The notes below the pieces were generated by a model. It was not told the origin of the DNA. It saw only the letters and a program-made list of their open reading frames with translations, and did no database searches. This document shows, piece after piece, positions 44,701-56,200 of a stretch of 64,000 nucleotides of DNA. Numbering within the stretch: position 1 is the stretch's first letter; every line of letters begins with the position of its first letter. The position numbers were made by a program, and so were the translations under genes. The stretch covers positions 79,215,429 to 79,279,428 of the forward strand of contig CM049312.1 of NCBI GenBank assembly GCA_026874595.1, given 5' to 3'. Origin of the DNA: Sipunculus nudus. Taxonomy: Eukaryota > Annelida > Sipuncula > Golfingiida > Sipunculidae.

Positions 44701-46084
44701 CTCATCACAGAGGGCAGAGGTAAGCGCTCTTTTGGGGCAATTCGCATCTACGTTTACTGATGTTCCTAAGAGAACCGATCTCCTAGAATGTGAAATTAAA
44801 TTGACCACGGATGAACCCGTGCGTTCTAGACCATATCCAGTACCACATGCAGTTAGGGATGTTATGGGCAGTGAGGTCCAAAAGATGATGGATATCGGTG
44901 TAATCGAGAGATCGGACTCGTGTTACTCTAGCCCCGTGGTATTGGTAAAGAAAAAAGACCAAAGTGTCAGGTTCTGTGTAGATTTCAGAAAACTGAACAG
45001 GATCACAATTTTTGACCCCGAACCTATGCCTAACCCGGAGGATTTGTTCCCATTGCTCACGAGCAGTAAATATCTGTCTAAATTAGACATGAGCAAGGGT
45101 TATTGGCAAATCCCGATGGCCGAAAAATCAAAGAGATTAACGGCATTCGTAACACCAAATGGCCTATACCATTTTGTGGTTATGCCGTTCGGATTAGTAA
45201 ATTCGGCACAATGCTTCACCAGATTAGTCAGAAGGTTATTTCAGGGAGTCCCTAACGTCCTGTATTATGTGGACGATATACTCATCCATCACCAGTCCTG
45301 GTCCGAGCATATGAAAACCTTGAAGATTGTTCTCCATATGCTGGAGAAAGCAAACTTGTCAGTTAGACCCTCTAAATGTTTCATTGGGTTTAACAATGTT
45401 GAATTTTTGGGTCATCATGTTGGCGGCGGTGCATTGGCGACAAATCCCCAGCTTCTAAAGAAAATACAGGATTTTGAGCGACCAAAAACCAAAACTCAAG
45501 TGCGATATTTTGTAGGACTTGTCAGTTTCTACAGGAAATTCGTCCCGAATTTCGCTGATATCGCGTTACCGCTCACAGATCTAACGCGAAAGGGGAAACC
45601 CAATACTGTAACCTGGGGGGAAGCTCAGGAGCAAGCATACCGCACGTTGAAAAAATGCTTGTCAAACCCTCCTATTCTCAAACTTCCGGATTTCAGCAAA
45701 ACGTTTTACGTTAGAACAGACGCATCCGATGTAGGGATAGCAGCCATCCTGTTTCAGGAAAGTGATGAAACAATGCATCCGATCGCATATGCTTCGAAAA
45801 AGTTACTCCAGCGGCAACGGAACTACTCCACCATTGAGCGGGAGTGCTTGAGCATCATTTGGGCGGTACAAAAGTTCGAAGCCTACCTATACGGGCGCGA
45901 ATTCGTTATCCAAACAGATCACCAGCCGTTAGTGTACATTGATAGATCTAAAACCGTAAACAAGCGTATCATGAGGTGGGCCATGGTACTACAAGAATAC
46001 CGCTTCCGCTTAGAAGCGATCCCTGGTAAGCAAAATTATGGACCCGACTTTTTAAGTCGCGTGCCTGGACCAGATGTCAAGTAA
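41756..46084 (+). CDS. Gag-Pol polyprotein, gag-PR-IN-RT-RH order (1442 codons)
   Basis: The single frame begins with gag (retrotransposon capsid-like region, residues 20-210) and a CCHC knuckle CFLCDSPAHLAKDC near 245-258. A protease with LRDSGCSSAVV follows near 361-371. The integrase comes next: an HHCC zinc region with HETLMAGHQG and CRSCGICQ (569-610), catalytic D near 640 (LDII), D near 700 (LTDKGTQF) and E near 736 (NGMIEKHNG), then the WKGPFKV motif. The RT follows with VRFCVDFRKLN (about 1065), KLDMSKGYWQIP and YYVDDILIH (about 1170). RNase H has RTDASDVGI (about 1320), ERECLSIIWAVQKFE and TDHQPL. No stop interrupts it. The start at 41756 is only the first ATG after an upstream stop; gag probably began at 41570. 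Confidence 0.95.
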   Translation: MIQEQKELLRLQSQTGVRTDNVAEATVRTPSIKIPTYDDGKDSMDAYIERFERFAISQGWKRENWAVSLSALLKGKALEVYSLLTSEEALDYDILKHALLKRYNLTEEGYRTKFRTCRPERNETPIQFAARIGGYCSKWVQLSGIEQDYISLLDLILREQFIRSCSEKLAAFLREKQCKNIDMLASAAESYTEAHGLGCFVGQAKPVNRPSFQGRTEQGVANDRKPVGHVGSKPTSSFGKSHGRRCFLCDSPAHLAKDCKMYAKQSGGREKAASLEMPRSRYKDSTSCVAEQNGASGEKDNEVGCFVNELRDCCKFDEQSVELRCGHHVTLLNMNGSSKVRGSQLKMPTCEGQVEGKTVTVLRDSGCSSAVVRQELVPESQFLGENQDCVLIDGTARTFPLAVVQVSTPFYSGELRVLCVSYPVYDLIIGNVSGAREPSDPNPNWTIGNNKSVTCGKAETAAKKVSVTDDAYAVETRQMARQKDKPTRPLKVPSQIGEVSPDQFLKYQQEDDTLSHLWQKAKEPPPDGSKYQFLVKNNFLVRRRLEMSHLSHGDQLVVPANCRRDTLKMGHETLMAGHQGISRTYDRIRSQFYWPGMYEEVRMFCRSCGICQRTLPKGKVVQVPLGRMPRMDTPFKRIALDIIGAIHPPSDRGHRYVLTIMDYATRYPEAVPLKNIDTETVAEALVEVYSRVGVPYEVLTDKGTQFTSDLMKEVSRLLSIKQLTCTVRHPICNGMIEKHNGVLKQMLKRMAAERPRDWDRYLPALLFCCRDAPHESLGFSPFELLYGRFVRGPMTILRELWTRENADPEVKSTYQYVVDLQNRLSETLKLARENLAKEAGRYKIYYDQKRRSRDLKVGDKVLVLESTDSNKLLMQWKGPFKVVEKFNDCDYRIQMDGKERVYHINLLKKYIERDQTDSHCLLGVFGIEQPRSTSTEQVSDGSIPEDEYEGSDVSEAAHRIVPLPISIQKEFVGDVELGPNLDSSQRAEVSALLGQFASTFTDVPKRTDLLECEIKLTTDEPVRSRPYPVPHAVRDVMGSEVQKMMDIGVIERSDSCYSSPVVLVKKKDQSVRFCVDFRKLNRITIFDPEPMPNPEDLFPLLTSSKYLSKLDMSKGYWQIPMAEKSKRLTAFVTPNGLYHFVVMPFGLVNSAQCFTRLVRRLFQGVPNVLYYVDDILIHHQSWSEHMKTLKIVLHMLEKANLSVRPSKCFIGFNNVEFLGHHVGGGALATNPQLLKKIQDFERPKTKTQVRYFVGLVSFYRKFVPNFADIALPLTDLTRKGKPNTVTWGEAQEQAYRTLKKCLSNPPILKLPDFSKTFYVRTDASDVGIAAILFQESDETMHPIAYASKKLLQRQRNYSTIERECLSIIWAVQKFEAYLYGREFVIQTDHQPLVYIDRSKTVNKRIMRWAMVLQEYRFRLEAIPGKQNYGPDFLSRVPGPDVK

Positions 46085-46249
46085 ATCTGTGTGCCTGGGT
46101 TACTTATTCCTGTTAGGATAAGTCAGTATAAGTACCTCTTTCTTAAAATCTTTTAGAACCAGACTGGATATTTTATTTACGTAAAGCGATTTACTTTAAA
46201 AACAACAGTCTTTCGTGATTAGGTCGGAAAAATTCCAGGGAATTTTCTT

Positions 46250-46262
46250 AAAGGGGGAGTAA
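46250..46262 (+). other. Polypurine tract of the LTR element
   Basis: AAAGGGGGAGTAA lies immediately before the 3' LTR, the expected plus-strand primer site. Confidence 0.8.
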
Positions 46263-47219
46263 TGTCACGAAAGTGCTTTGTTTACATTAGCGTCACTGTG
46301 GCGGGGGAGAGTCGTGTCCTCTTTGACCCTTGGACTGTCGTCCCGGTTCATTGTGCAAGGGAGTTGAGGTGGATTTAATTCTTTTAGAGAGCCGAAAACT
46401 TGTTATTTTAGTCTCGCCGGCACTGGGGCTGCAATTAATCGGCTTTAATTCAACTGGGGTTACGTTCGAGAGGCCAACTTTAAGGTATTCGGGGCAGACG
46501 GCCACGAACCTCGGATCTGAGCACACATATATAAAATGCTCTGTGAAATCTGTGAAACCTGTGAATCAGAAATCCTGAGTCTGAAGTTAAACGTTGAAAT
46601 GTGCAGTATTGCAGCTACCAACAGGACACATCACCCAACCGTGACAGGCAACCTGGAGGGGCAGCTCGGACCACGTGGCACATGAGGCTGGGGCCGGCTT
46701 GACACCGTATAACCACGCTGAGAGGTTGAGAACGGGCATTGTTCGATATTGAGGTCTGGTAAGCCCTTAACCTGATTGTTGGCTTCTTGATAACGGAGCT
46801 GGTGATATTGCAGCCTCTTAATGTATGTCATTTGATTTGAGTAGCGTAACCCCTTAATTCCTGAATTACTACTTTAATATGCACAGCACGTGTTTTGTAA
46901 AGGTTTTCAAATGTCAAAGGCTACCGCATGTCGGCGTCATTGTTCATCAGTTTATTCCTGTGATTTCATATAGTTGCCTCTTTTTCCCGCAGTAAACACT
47001 AGCCCGGGACTACAGGGCCACGACCGTTTACATACTTGGCTACGGGTAACGCTCAGAAGCAGGCCGTCTGATACACGAGGCAACGTGAGGCACAGCGGCT
47101 GAGGCCATATAAGTTATATTGAATAAATTTGTATACCAAACCGCATTCTTGTTATTTGTCATATGCCTTCCGGCCTTTAATTTGGTTGAGAAAGAACTCA
47201 ATCACGAATTTTCGTGACA
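46263..47219 (+). repeat. 3' LTR (957 bp)
   Basis: It has the same length and ends as the 5' LTR. By eye I saw about four substitutions between the two: near 40273/46461, 40726/46914, 40897/47085 and 41008/47197. Confidence 0.95.
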
Positions 47220-47224
47220 CCTGT
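47220..47224. other. Right target site duplication CCTGT
   Basis: It matches 40070-40074 exactly. Confidence 0.93.
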
Positions 47225-49414
47225 CGACACTAATATAGTTGATATATCTCTCGTAAAAAGGTCAGAAACTTTAAATGACAAGGACACAAGTTTAATAGTA
47301 TAACTCTTTTTTATTGTAAGCATGTTGAAAATTCATTTGGCCATCATTGGTATTCAGTGTCGCAAGACCTTTGTTTCCTGTTTTACTGTTAAATATAGAT
47401 ATGTTAGAGTGAAAAGGCGGGAGCTCAAATTTTGGTAATCGACCAAGATATTTTTTTTTATTATTAAAATGACAGTGTACGATAGACAATAAATGATACC
47501 TTCTTGCATTATTGATCAATTCTTTAATAAAAATTAATAAGTGTAAATGTCGGGTTTGAAAAGAATAACGCCTATATTTTTCACAGGAATTCTGTGTCTA
47601 TTCATTTCTCCCTTAGGTGTTGGTAAGGATGTTGGCAATATTATTATTAATATATTAATTATAACATCTTTACATAAAAAATGTCAAGAGTGACTGCAAT
47701 GTAAATACTAAGAACAAAAAAAATCAGATTAATTATTATGATTAACATGTTAATTATTATATCTTAAAATAAAAAAAATGTAAAAAGTGACTGCAATTGA
47801 TATACTTGGAAAAAAAACACAAACAAAAATTGTTGTAAATCTATAAATGTATTTTGATTACTAGGAAAAAAGATGAAAAACATTCATATTTGTTATTAAA
47901 ATTGTACTTATGTACCACTTATAGGCACACTTTAAGCCTTCTTCTTCTTGAATGTACGTGTGATCACTAATGTTCATCAAGTCCACTTGCGGGGCTCAAT
48001 AATAGCTATTCTAGTAAATCATATATGAACACATCGGATACATGATTTTAGAAATAATTTTTATGCACAGGCACTGCCTTCTGGAATATGCATAATATAG
48101 GTATAGTTCCTCATTTGATTATCATGCAATAAGTTCTTTTGTGTCCTAATGCTTGATTTCATAATATATATTATATATTAGTTCATATTGTGTTTCATTT
48201 CTTACTTTTGCCGTTCTTGTGGCTGCACTGCATATTATACTGCATATCACATATATCATATTACCTACGCTTTTTACTGGATTGTCTAAACTGTATCGAC
48301 CAACAGGGTTCTGTGGCAAGTTATACACTTTTATATGAATTGGAACCCTGTATATATTATTCCATGCAGTTTTTTTACTGTAAAATGCCTAGTATACATG
48401 AAGCTTGAACCTATTGGAGTGGATTGTAGTTGTGGTAGATTGTCAGCTGAGGGGGTACTAGTTATTAAACCAAACTGATTTAACTTAATTTATTTTTGAC
48501 AAAACGTGTGTGATAAATGACGTGCAACATAAACACTTTTAATGTTCTAGGGGGTTAATGTCTGATGACAATTTATACTGGGAATTTAATTCTGAGCAAC
48601 TTGCAAGTGCATAAATAACATCCGTCCTATGATAAATTATATCGGGGTTTTAGTGGCGGGCAATATTCATTTTGCACGTTGCAAAAAACATCATGCGGGA
48701 TTTTTTATTTGCGTATATCTGCTTGTTTAGAATAACCATCATTTCGTGGGCTGACCATTATCCTGACAACGGACAAATGGCACAAGGAAAATCAGGAGAG
48801 GGAGCGCTTATTAGATATGTTTGCAACATGCAACGGTAATCCAGATGAGGGTTGTTGGGTACACATGCGAGTTTAGAATAACCCTGACCTTTTGGATTGT
48901 GCATTATCATAAATGTTCCAACTTGGCAGGGGTTCGCACTTTATTTGCTTTCTAGTTTTGACATTGACTGTCTTCACGCTCAGGTGACTGTCGTCTCTTA
49001 ATTCCCAATACCATATTAACTTGTATTCCCCTATGGCCTATGCTTTGCGTTATTTCTTACAATATACAACTAATGACTATGTGAAATGTCATGATCTATA
49101 TTCAGTAAAAGAAGCTGGACATGTCATGGAATTGACATGAAATGAACAGTTTTCATATATATTATCCAATATGATTCCGTCAATATAGTGGATAAAGCGC
49201 CATAATATATTATTAATAACCTGACACAATAAACCACGGTCAGGTTGGCTGGTAAAGGGGCAATTAATGATCCATCCACAAGCAGTTGATCTGATATCGT
49301 CCATACATGAACATTCCACTTCAGTTGAAATAAAGCTCATTAAAGCTAGATATTTTACCTTTGAAACCACAGACTACCTGAAGTTGTATTTCCTCTGGTG
49401 TGGCGTCAGTAGAA
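47225..49414. other. Intergenic, upstream of gene E
   Basis: Very AT-rich sequence. Near 47640-47800 a segment of about 100 bp is imperfectly repeated (TTAATTATAAC...GTGACTGCAAT, then TTAATTATTATA...GTGACTGCAAT). No gene is recognised. The promoter of gene E should lie at its right end, but no clear motif is seen. Confidence 0.45.
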
Positions 49415-49475
49415 ATGCACGGCATGTATTGTATGATGTTGGGGAGCATCTGTCTATTCATTTCTATTGCAGCAG
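49415..49475 (+). CDS. Gene E exon: signal peptide
   Basis: ATG at 49415 opens MHGMYCMMLGSICLFISI and the exon ends in AAG|GTAACA at phase 1. In-frame ATGs at 49424, 49433 and 49436 are alternatives; the upstream frame lacks another ATG as far as 49400. Confidence 0.8.
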
Positions 49476-52400
49476 GTAACATCATTCAGCTGTTCTCATG
49501 TTGCATGATACTTTTCTTGAGAAAGACAGAGCTATATTACAAACTCAGGATTTCCTTTAAGTTTCACTTGGCACAGTTCATATTTATATTGCTGGAGATT
49601 TTTCTTTTTATATTGAAAAAAGTAAAAGACGAATTACTGTGCACTTTCATATTGAAGTGCATAAATTATCACCCTTTTTCGGAGACAAATATCTTTGTTT
49701 CTTGGATAAATATTTCATAAACCGTTATTCCCGTGTAAAAAATTTAGGTCAAGGAGATTCTTTTGGGACTCATTCATCGAACATATAGGGAAAAATACAT
49801 AATGTCCAACTCATGAAAGAAAACTGAATTTACAGTCAAAGGTGCAAGTGGATATCTGTATGGATAAAATTGTTATAGGCACATATTTTTGTTCAGTAGT
49901 CTACGTCAATATTTTAAATATAGTTATTAACAAATATTATAATGCCAGGAATCTTTGAATCTATAATAAATACATTTTGCACCAGGAATGACCGATAATG
50001 GCGTCGTTAGCAGAACGTACAAACAACATTTCAAAACTAGGGGTGTCGCCTTTGTGACAGAACAAAATATGCCCTCTCTGGAAATTCCTACCCTGAACAC
50101 ACCTACAATGCAGTGCATTGCTTCTTGCACCCGCCAGACAACATGTAGAGCGGTGAACATCTTCAAGAACAGCACGTGTGAGAGGATCCTTTCCGCATCA
50201 TATAATACCCTCGTTGATACTGGTAGCGAAATGTATACAGGGACCTATGGTAAGAGAAGGAAACTATATAATTTATAACGTAGTACCTATCCTATGATTA
50301 TGATATGAGAGAGTTTGAAAAAAATTAAAAGGACTTATTCACATGCCAGGTATGTAAGATTCTTCACTTTAACTTATTAGGGTATCTCTCAATATTTCGT
50401 TCTTTTACCGTTTGATAACTCCTGTACACGTGTTGAAATTACTCTTTCACCGGTCGCTTTAAATTGCGGCGTTTCCTCTGTGTTACTGTGTTAAGATTGG
50501 ACCACTTAACAAGCGTCTTGTTATGATAAACAAACACACGTGGATATGTTTTCTCAAACAAAACAGAAAATAATAAAACCGGGATTTTTTTTTCGGGGAA
50601 ACGTTTGTAGTCAGTGAAATAAATAGACAGCTTTAGATGAGAAACAATTGATTGTAAATCATTATGTACCTTTTAGAACATGTCACTAACGTATATTAAC
50701 ATTTTGTAAAATTCAGTTAATTAAAGCATTGGAAGATGTATCATGATTGTATAGTTCTACATTACATTTGTCCATTTGGTATCCGTTCCTTTAGGGTGTC
50801 CCTTGGGATTTACCAACCTTCTCCAGGGTGGTACTCCTGTGAGATCCGGGGTGTACAAGCCTTCCTGTTATCTCTTCGTGTCAACCGACCAGACTTGGGA
50901 TGAGTCACGTGACATTTGTAGGTCATGTGGTGGTGATCTTGTTAGCGTGGAGTCACAGGAAGAACAGTTACATGTTAAAAACATCATATCGTCTGCTGGT
51001 GTAGCAGGTGGGAAAGCATTCATATATATTAATTAATCAAGGAGTATTGTTCTCCAATAAACGTAGATATGACAAGCCATTCATATACCATATGAAACGT
51101 TGGACTGGGTATCGGTCCTTAAACATAAAACAATAAAATAGTGTACATACATTCCTCATTAAGTCGATCATTTTTGTGATCTAATTATATTTTAAAAGGC
51201 AAGCGTAACACTAATAAAGATGCATAAGCATATATAGCAGTTCTACTATATAATAGTTTAGGCCAGGGTTGTATCGAATTTGTTAGCACTCATTATGTTT
51301 CTTCGATACGATAATACACCAGTCAAAGCAAATCGATAACAGTACCGACGTGACGTATCGATATGTAAATCGATCCAGCCTGAATAAAACGAAGCATTAC
51401 ACTTAAACAGTAATTCCAGAATCATAACCCTCATTTTAGTAATACATCTGCAGTATCAGTAGTCTGGATTCATACTGCATGCATATCAGATAGGAACTAT
51501 ATGTTAGAAAGTAATGCAGAATTCAATTTCTTGTTTTAAAATAAGCCTGGTTCTGATGATCAAAGATAATATTGTATATCCCATGTATGTAGGGCCTAAG
51601 TGTAACAGTCTATGACAGTGTACGATCTGGCACAAATTACATCTCTTTACCGGTTAGCCTTAAAATCATTATAACAAGGGGCATTCGGATGAATAAAAAT
51701 ATTTATGTAATATCTCTCTCTCCACACACATAGACACACATATAAAGAGATATTACATAAATATTTTCGTTAATATAAAACACGAAATATGTAATCCTAA
51801 AAATAATTATAGATATAATAATAATTATAACAGTATTAATAATATTTATCATGATCATTATGATGTGTAATCTTAATAATATAACAATTAATGCAGATAA
51901 TGTAATAATAATCGTACTCTAATTTCAGTAATTGGGCGTGCTCCAAAAAAGTTTTTTCCCGCTAAATATTTGCCAATACATGTCTAATAATAATAATAAT
52001 AATAATAATGACTCAAAATCTTCATTGTAATGAATGCAAGCCTCCGCCTTTCACTCATTCGGCCCGTATTCTGGGAGTAAATCGTGCATAAATGACTGTA
52101 CATTTATGAATGTTTGATTGATGGCGTTCCAGGTTCCGAATCATGTATCGGATCCACACAAAAATCTTATCTGTTCTTTATTGGCCCCTTCCTAAAATAA
52201 TAATAAAAATAATAATAATAAGAATAATATTAATAATAAGAGTAATAATGCATTTCAGGGATTGATGCAGTTTGGACATCAGGTACCGATGTGGCCGTGA
52301 GTCGTGAATGGCGTTGGGCGGCAACCAGGGCTGTGTTTGGATATACATTTTGGGGCGGTGTGGAACCGAGCAGTCCAACGGAAAACTGCGTAACTATCAG

Positions 52401-52485
52401 GATCGGTTCCAACTACCGATGGAACGACGACACATGCAATAATATTAAGCATGCACTTTGCGAAACTCATGCCATCCATGAATAA
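49415..52485 (+). CDS. Gene E: complete secreted PAN-CTLD lectin, about 254 aa
   Basis: Exons are signal peptide 49415-49475, PAN-like 49986-50249, CTLD-a 50795-51007 and CTLD-b 52259-52485. All three introns are phase 1 with GT/AG ends, and the joined frame is 765 nt including TAA. The CTLD has all six long-form cysteines, WND and EPS in place of EPN, so monosaccharide preference may be altered. The PAN module lacks the first cysteine present in genes A and B (positions matching CGTRR read NGVVSR). The product is predicted to be extracellular. AATAAA at 52481-52486 overlaps the stop codon. This is the only member here with every expected part intact. Confidence 0.9.
49986..50249 (+). CDS. 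Gene E exon: PAN/apple-like module (264 nt)
   Basis: The acceptor is TTTTGCACCAG and the donor is GTAAGA at 50250. It reads MTDNGVVSRTYKQHF, then MQCIASCTRQTTCRAVNIF, STCERIL and EMYTGTYG. Confidence 0.9.
50795..51007 (+). CDS. Gene E exon: CTLD first half (213 nt)
   Basis: The acceptor is CGTTCCTTTAG and the donor is GTGGGA at 51008. It reads CPLGFTNLLQGGTP, KPSCYLFVS, SRDIC and GGDLVSVES. Confidence 0.92.
52030..52190 (+). repeat. Dispersed repeat shared with lectin 3' flanks
   Basis: CAAGCCTCCGCC..., CATTCGGCCC and a later GATCCACRC.AAAATC block are shared with 915-1045, and a diverged form with 9550-9680. It lies in the last intron of gene E. (AAT)n runs flank it at 51989-52010 and 52195-52255. 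Confidence 0.55.
52259..52485 (+). CDS. Gene E exon: CTLD second half with stop (227 nt)
   Basis: The acceptor is GCATTTCAG. It reads IDAVWTSGTDVAV, WRWAATRAVFGYTFW, VEPSSPTENCVTI, YRWNDDTC and HALCETH. A TAA stop ends at 52485. Confidence 0.93.
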
Positions 52486-52489
52486 ATAT

Positions 52490-53138
52490 AGGTGGCGAGA
52501 GATCGGCTGGCTTAAAAAACACGAAACGGAATGGAACACGGTACTAAGCGTTAGGGCCTTATTCACGGAACGGAACGGAACACAGATATATAAAGTAGTA
52601 TTACTTTTAAATGGATGAACAATAACATATTATACAAAAATTGCCAATTAAAATAATGGCATTTTGCCATTAAAAAACTCTGAATTCCATACGTCATAAA
52701 AGTTGGTCAATATCAATTATCACTAGGTGTTCAGTAATGACAAAATAACCAAAATGACTAATAATATGACGGAACTCATCCGTTTCCCGAAAATTTGGAA
52801 CAAATTGAATAATACAGGAAGCTTTTAAAAAGTTTTATTTCAAAAGGAATCGGGAGCGCAAGGAGCGCTAGCATCACGCCCTCCACTCTAGGACAGGAGT
52901 TTCTTTTTTTATAACCAATTTGCTGAAAAGACTTAAAGATTACTGATAGATCGAAGCCCAAGCCAAGCCCCTTTCCCATATTGCAAAGGGAAATCAGGGA
53001 TGATAACAATAAAGGAGATCACAATAGACCTTGTATACAGTTAGGGTTACCAATTTATGATTTAATACCAGTACGTGGTTATGGTCTCCTTGCATGCATT
53101 GTATTTCATATTGATTTGGGATGACATGCATTCGTGAG

Positions 53139-53209
<71 letters not shown>

Positions 53210-56200
53210 TCGCACCTCTCTTAGTGGGCACCTCTATAAAGTGGACACCTCTATAAAGTTGGCACTTTTGGCCAGTCCCATTTATTTGTATCATTAAGGT
53301 ATCATGTGGTATCTCTGATAGCAATACGAAAAATTCCCGTGTTATATTTGTCATATATATAACTGATATTTACATGTACGTGAATGTTGTTTATGTCTAT
53401 ATTCATGAAAAACAAGATTCAACAATAAAAATTCGAAGATGAATATATATTTGTTAGGGACCTAAAATCCCAAGTCAAGAATATCGATTAATTGGAAGAA
53501 TTTCAGTTACTCAGTCAAGAATATCAAGAGGTTATCTGTGGTGTTTCGAAAGTTGAACTTAAATAGTGTTAACTATTAAAATAGTTAAATAGAGTAACAA
53601 ACACCTTATTCATAATCATTTATAAGGGAATATTTGAGTCATTTTACCTTAATAAATGTAGAATATGGTATAATCACACCTCCCTAAAATACACAAAAAG
53701 CTTGGAGTATAAAGTCGCACATTGTCGGTATCACAGTTTGTACTCTGTAATTACACGCTGCAATTTCAGGTACCATTATTGTTTTTAAATTTCTGTTTTA
53801 GGCTCGATAGGAAAAAAAAATTTTTAGATATTGTCATGTAGTTTAATATTAGTGAAACAGGATTATTCTAACTTGAAGACTAAAAAAAGTGAACCGTTTA
53901 AAAATCTAACATTTCTATTAAAATGTTACAATATCACGTAAATATAAGTGAAAATTAAAAAAAAAATACACATGTATGTCATCAGATAGGTTACTATTCC
54001 AGGATAAAGATTATGTATGCGTTATCGGGTCATATGAACTTAAACAGCTTTATGATTGATTTTAAAATATAGGGGTTCAATCAATAATGATACCGTAATC
54101 TTATCACCTGTTAAGAAAATGACTTCACATGTTTTACCATCGTTTATTTAACCTTATAATAGGAATTACTTAAATGATTTAAATGGATGTATTTCCTGAG
54201 AGGTCATTCCTATATTTGTAAAAAAAAGCTATGACATCATTAAATGGTTATAATTGTCTCATTAAATGAATTATGCACACGGATAACGGTGTTGTTTGAA
54301 CCTTATTACTAATATTATTATTATTATTATTATTATTATTTTTATTATACGTAGTATTAAACCCAAATAATAGTTCTATATATGTTTACTAGATGGCCTC
54401 CTTTTTATACGCCTGTCTATGATACACTGCTATCATAGTATGCTCCATCTATCCGTCCTTTTTTTTCGTCAAGTAACTTTTAGTATCGCCCCGATACCAG
54501 AGATCTGAAGAAGTTTCACAAAACTCCTCATAACATTTCATCTATAGATGATCGCGCCAAAGTTTGATTATAGATATAATCTACGCATACTTAATAAGGT
54601 CACAGGTAACCATACAACAACGTGATGTCGCCGTGATAATTTACCAGGAATACGATGTATTTAGATAAAAAATTTAATTTTTTTGTGGATGCCACTGCCT
54701 CCAATTTGTAAATGCTTGTAAAGCAAACCCCTATGTACATCTGCTGAATTCCATCCCAGTTCCAGACCACGTGACAGGGGTTTACACGCGATAATCCTGG
54801 TGTTATAGACTCGTTGTACCACTCAAGACTCAGCTTTATACTTACTCTGAATACGGATTCTGCAGACTTCCATTTCTGTTCGGTACGGGAGGACGTTGTC
54901 AGGCCAAGGCGCGTTGTCTACTGCACCTAGGGCCCGGAGTATCGTTGTCCCCTTTGCGGTGTCATAATACCGAGTAAACCCCGATACGATGCGACCGTTT
55001 GTAAACAGAAAAACGGTATGAGACAAACCTTTCTATTCAGCCTAAAAGCGCACATTTTGGGTGGGGTCTGGCCTTACTGCATTTTTATGCAACACATGAA
55101 TCCATTTCATGGATACTCCCGCCGCATATGGAGCTTCAAGTAAAGTGGAGGACGTAAATCCTGTAACGGACAAGAATTCCAATAAAATCAAATATTGTGT
55201 GAATGGCAGGGTAAATTATGCATTCGGTGGCAGAAAATGTATTCGAATGTACAAGATATTTCGCTGAAATTTGTGCTTTAGTGCTTAAACTTTACTCACT
55301 TTAAACATTTAGTTTCCCTGGGCCTGACAGTTGTTCCTAAAGTTGGGATAATCACCAGGTGGCGCGTATGATGCATCATTCTCCATACAGAAGCTAAAAA
55401 CGAATGTTTAGGATAAATACAACATTTATTTACTCTGCGCTGGAGGTTGAAAACGGGTTAGACGTTTTATGTGGGGAGGAACCCCGGAGAAATCCCCTCC
55501 AGACATGTTTCTTTTTACCGCTGGAGATGAAGACCTACCGGGTTTTGCTGTTCAAGGGATATAGCGATATTAGAGTTGTATGTTATGATACCATATGATA
55601 CAATATGTTTGTATTCTTATATCTAACACATTATTATTATTGTTTTATTGTCAAGTTGCATGTCTTCTGTTTCCAAACACCTAGGCTCTCTCGGCGGAGG
55701 AAAAAACAAAGCATAAAGAGAGAGCACGTATGCGAGGGCTAAGTCTGGCTGTGAAAATCCCACCATTCCTTGGCTCAAACTTAAACTGACGGCGGTCTGT
55801 TGATTTGGGTTGGCCTACAGTGTTCCAGTCCTAGACAACGTGAGCCGCCCTAATTGCGTATTTAAGAGTTTCAACATTACCTTTAAAATAATTGACCCGT
55901 CTTTAGCGGACATAATATTGCTAAATGAATCTCTTATGACACAATTTGGAAAGTAATCTACTTTTAACAGTTTGATAAATATGTCTTCCACATTAAAAAG
56001 AATATAATTTCTGGTTAGTTAGTCTTGTCTGGCACACCTGTGCACGTAGGTGACTGTTAGCCGACATGCGAGCTGCATAGTCTGCCGCGTGAGCTCTATT
56101 TTGCTTAAGTAATATAACCGAAGCTCACTCCAACACAAAACAAAGTGTATTAGTCAAAGCCAGCAAAAACTGTATTTTTTTCCTTTTTGTTCTATAGTTG

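Larger units (their letters stand above)
40075..47219 (+). mobile_element. Gmr1-like Ty3/gypsy LTR retrotransposon, complete
   Basis: The element has two 957-bp LTRs that start TGTCACGAAA and end TTTCGTGACA, a primer binding site, a leader with four hairpins, one long gag-pol frame, a polypurine tract and 5-bp CCTGT target duplications. The sequence family is Ty3/gypsy (CCHC gag, GPF motif in integrase, gypsy-type RT and RNase H). The order is gag-PR-IN-RT-RH, as in copia and in the Gmr1-like group first described from deuterostomes. The two LTRs differ at about four positions that I could see, so insertion is recent. An in-frame stop near the start of gag may disable this copy. Confidence 0.93.

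Noticed and set aside
52994-53354. Two minus-strand open frames with long Ile-Tyr runs
   Set aside because: They are created by the (TA)n microsatellite.
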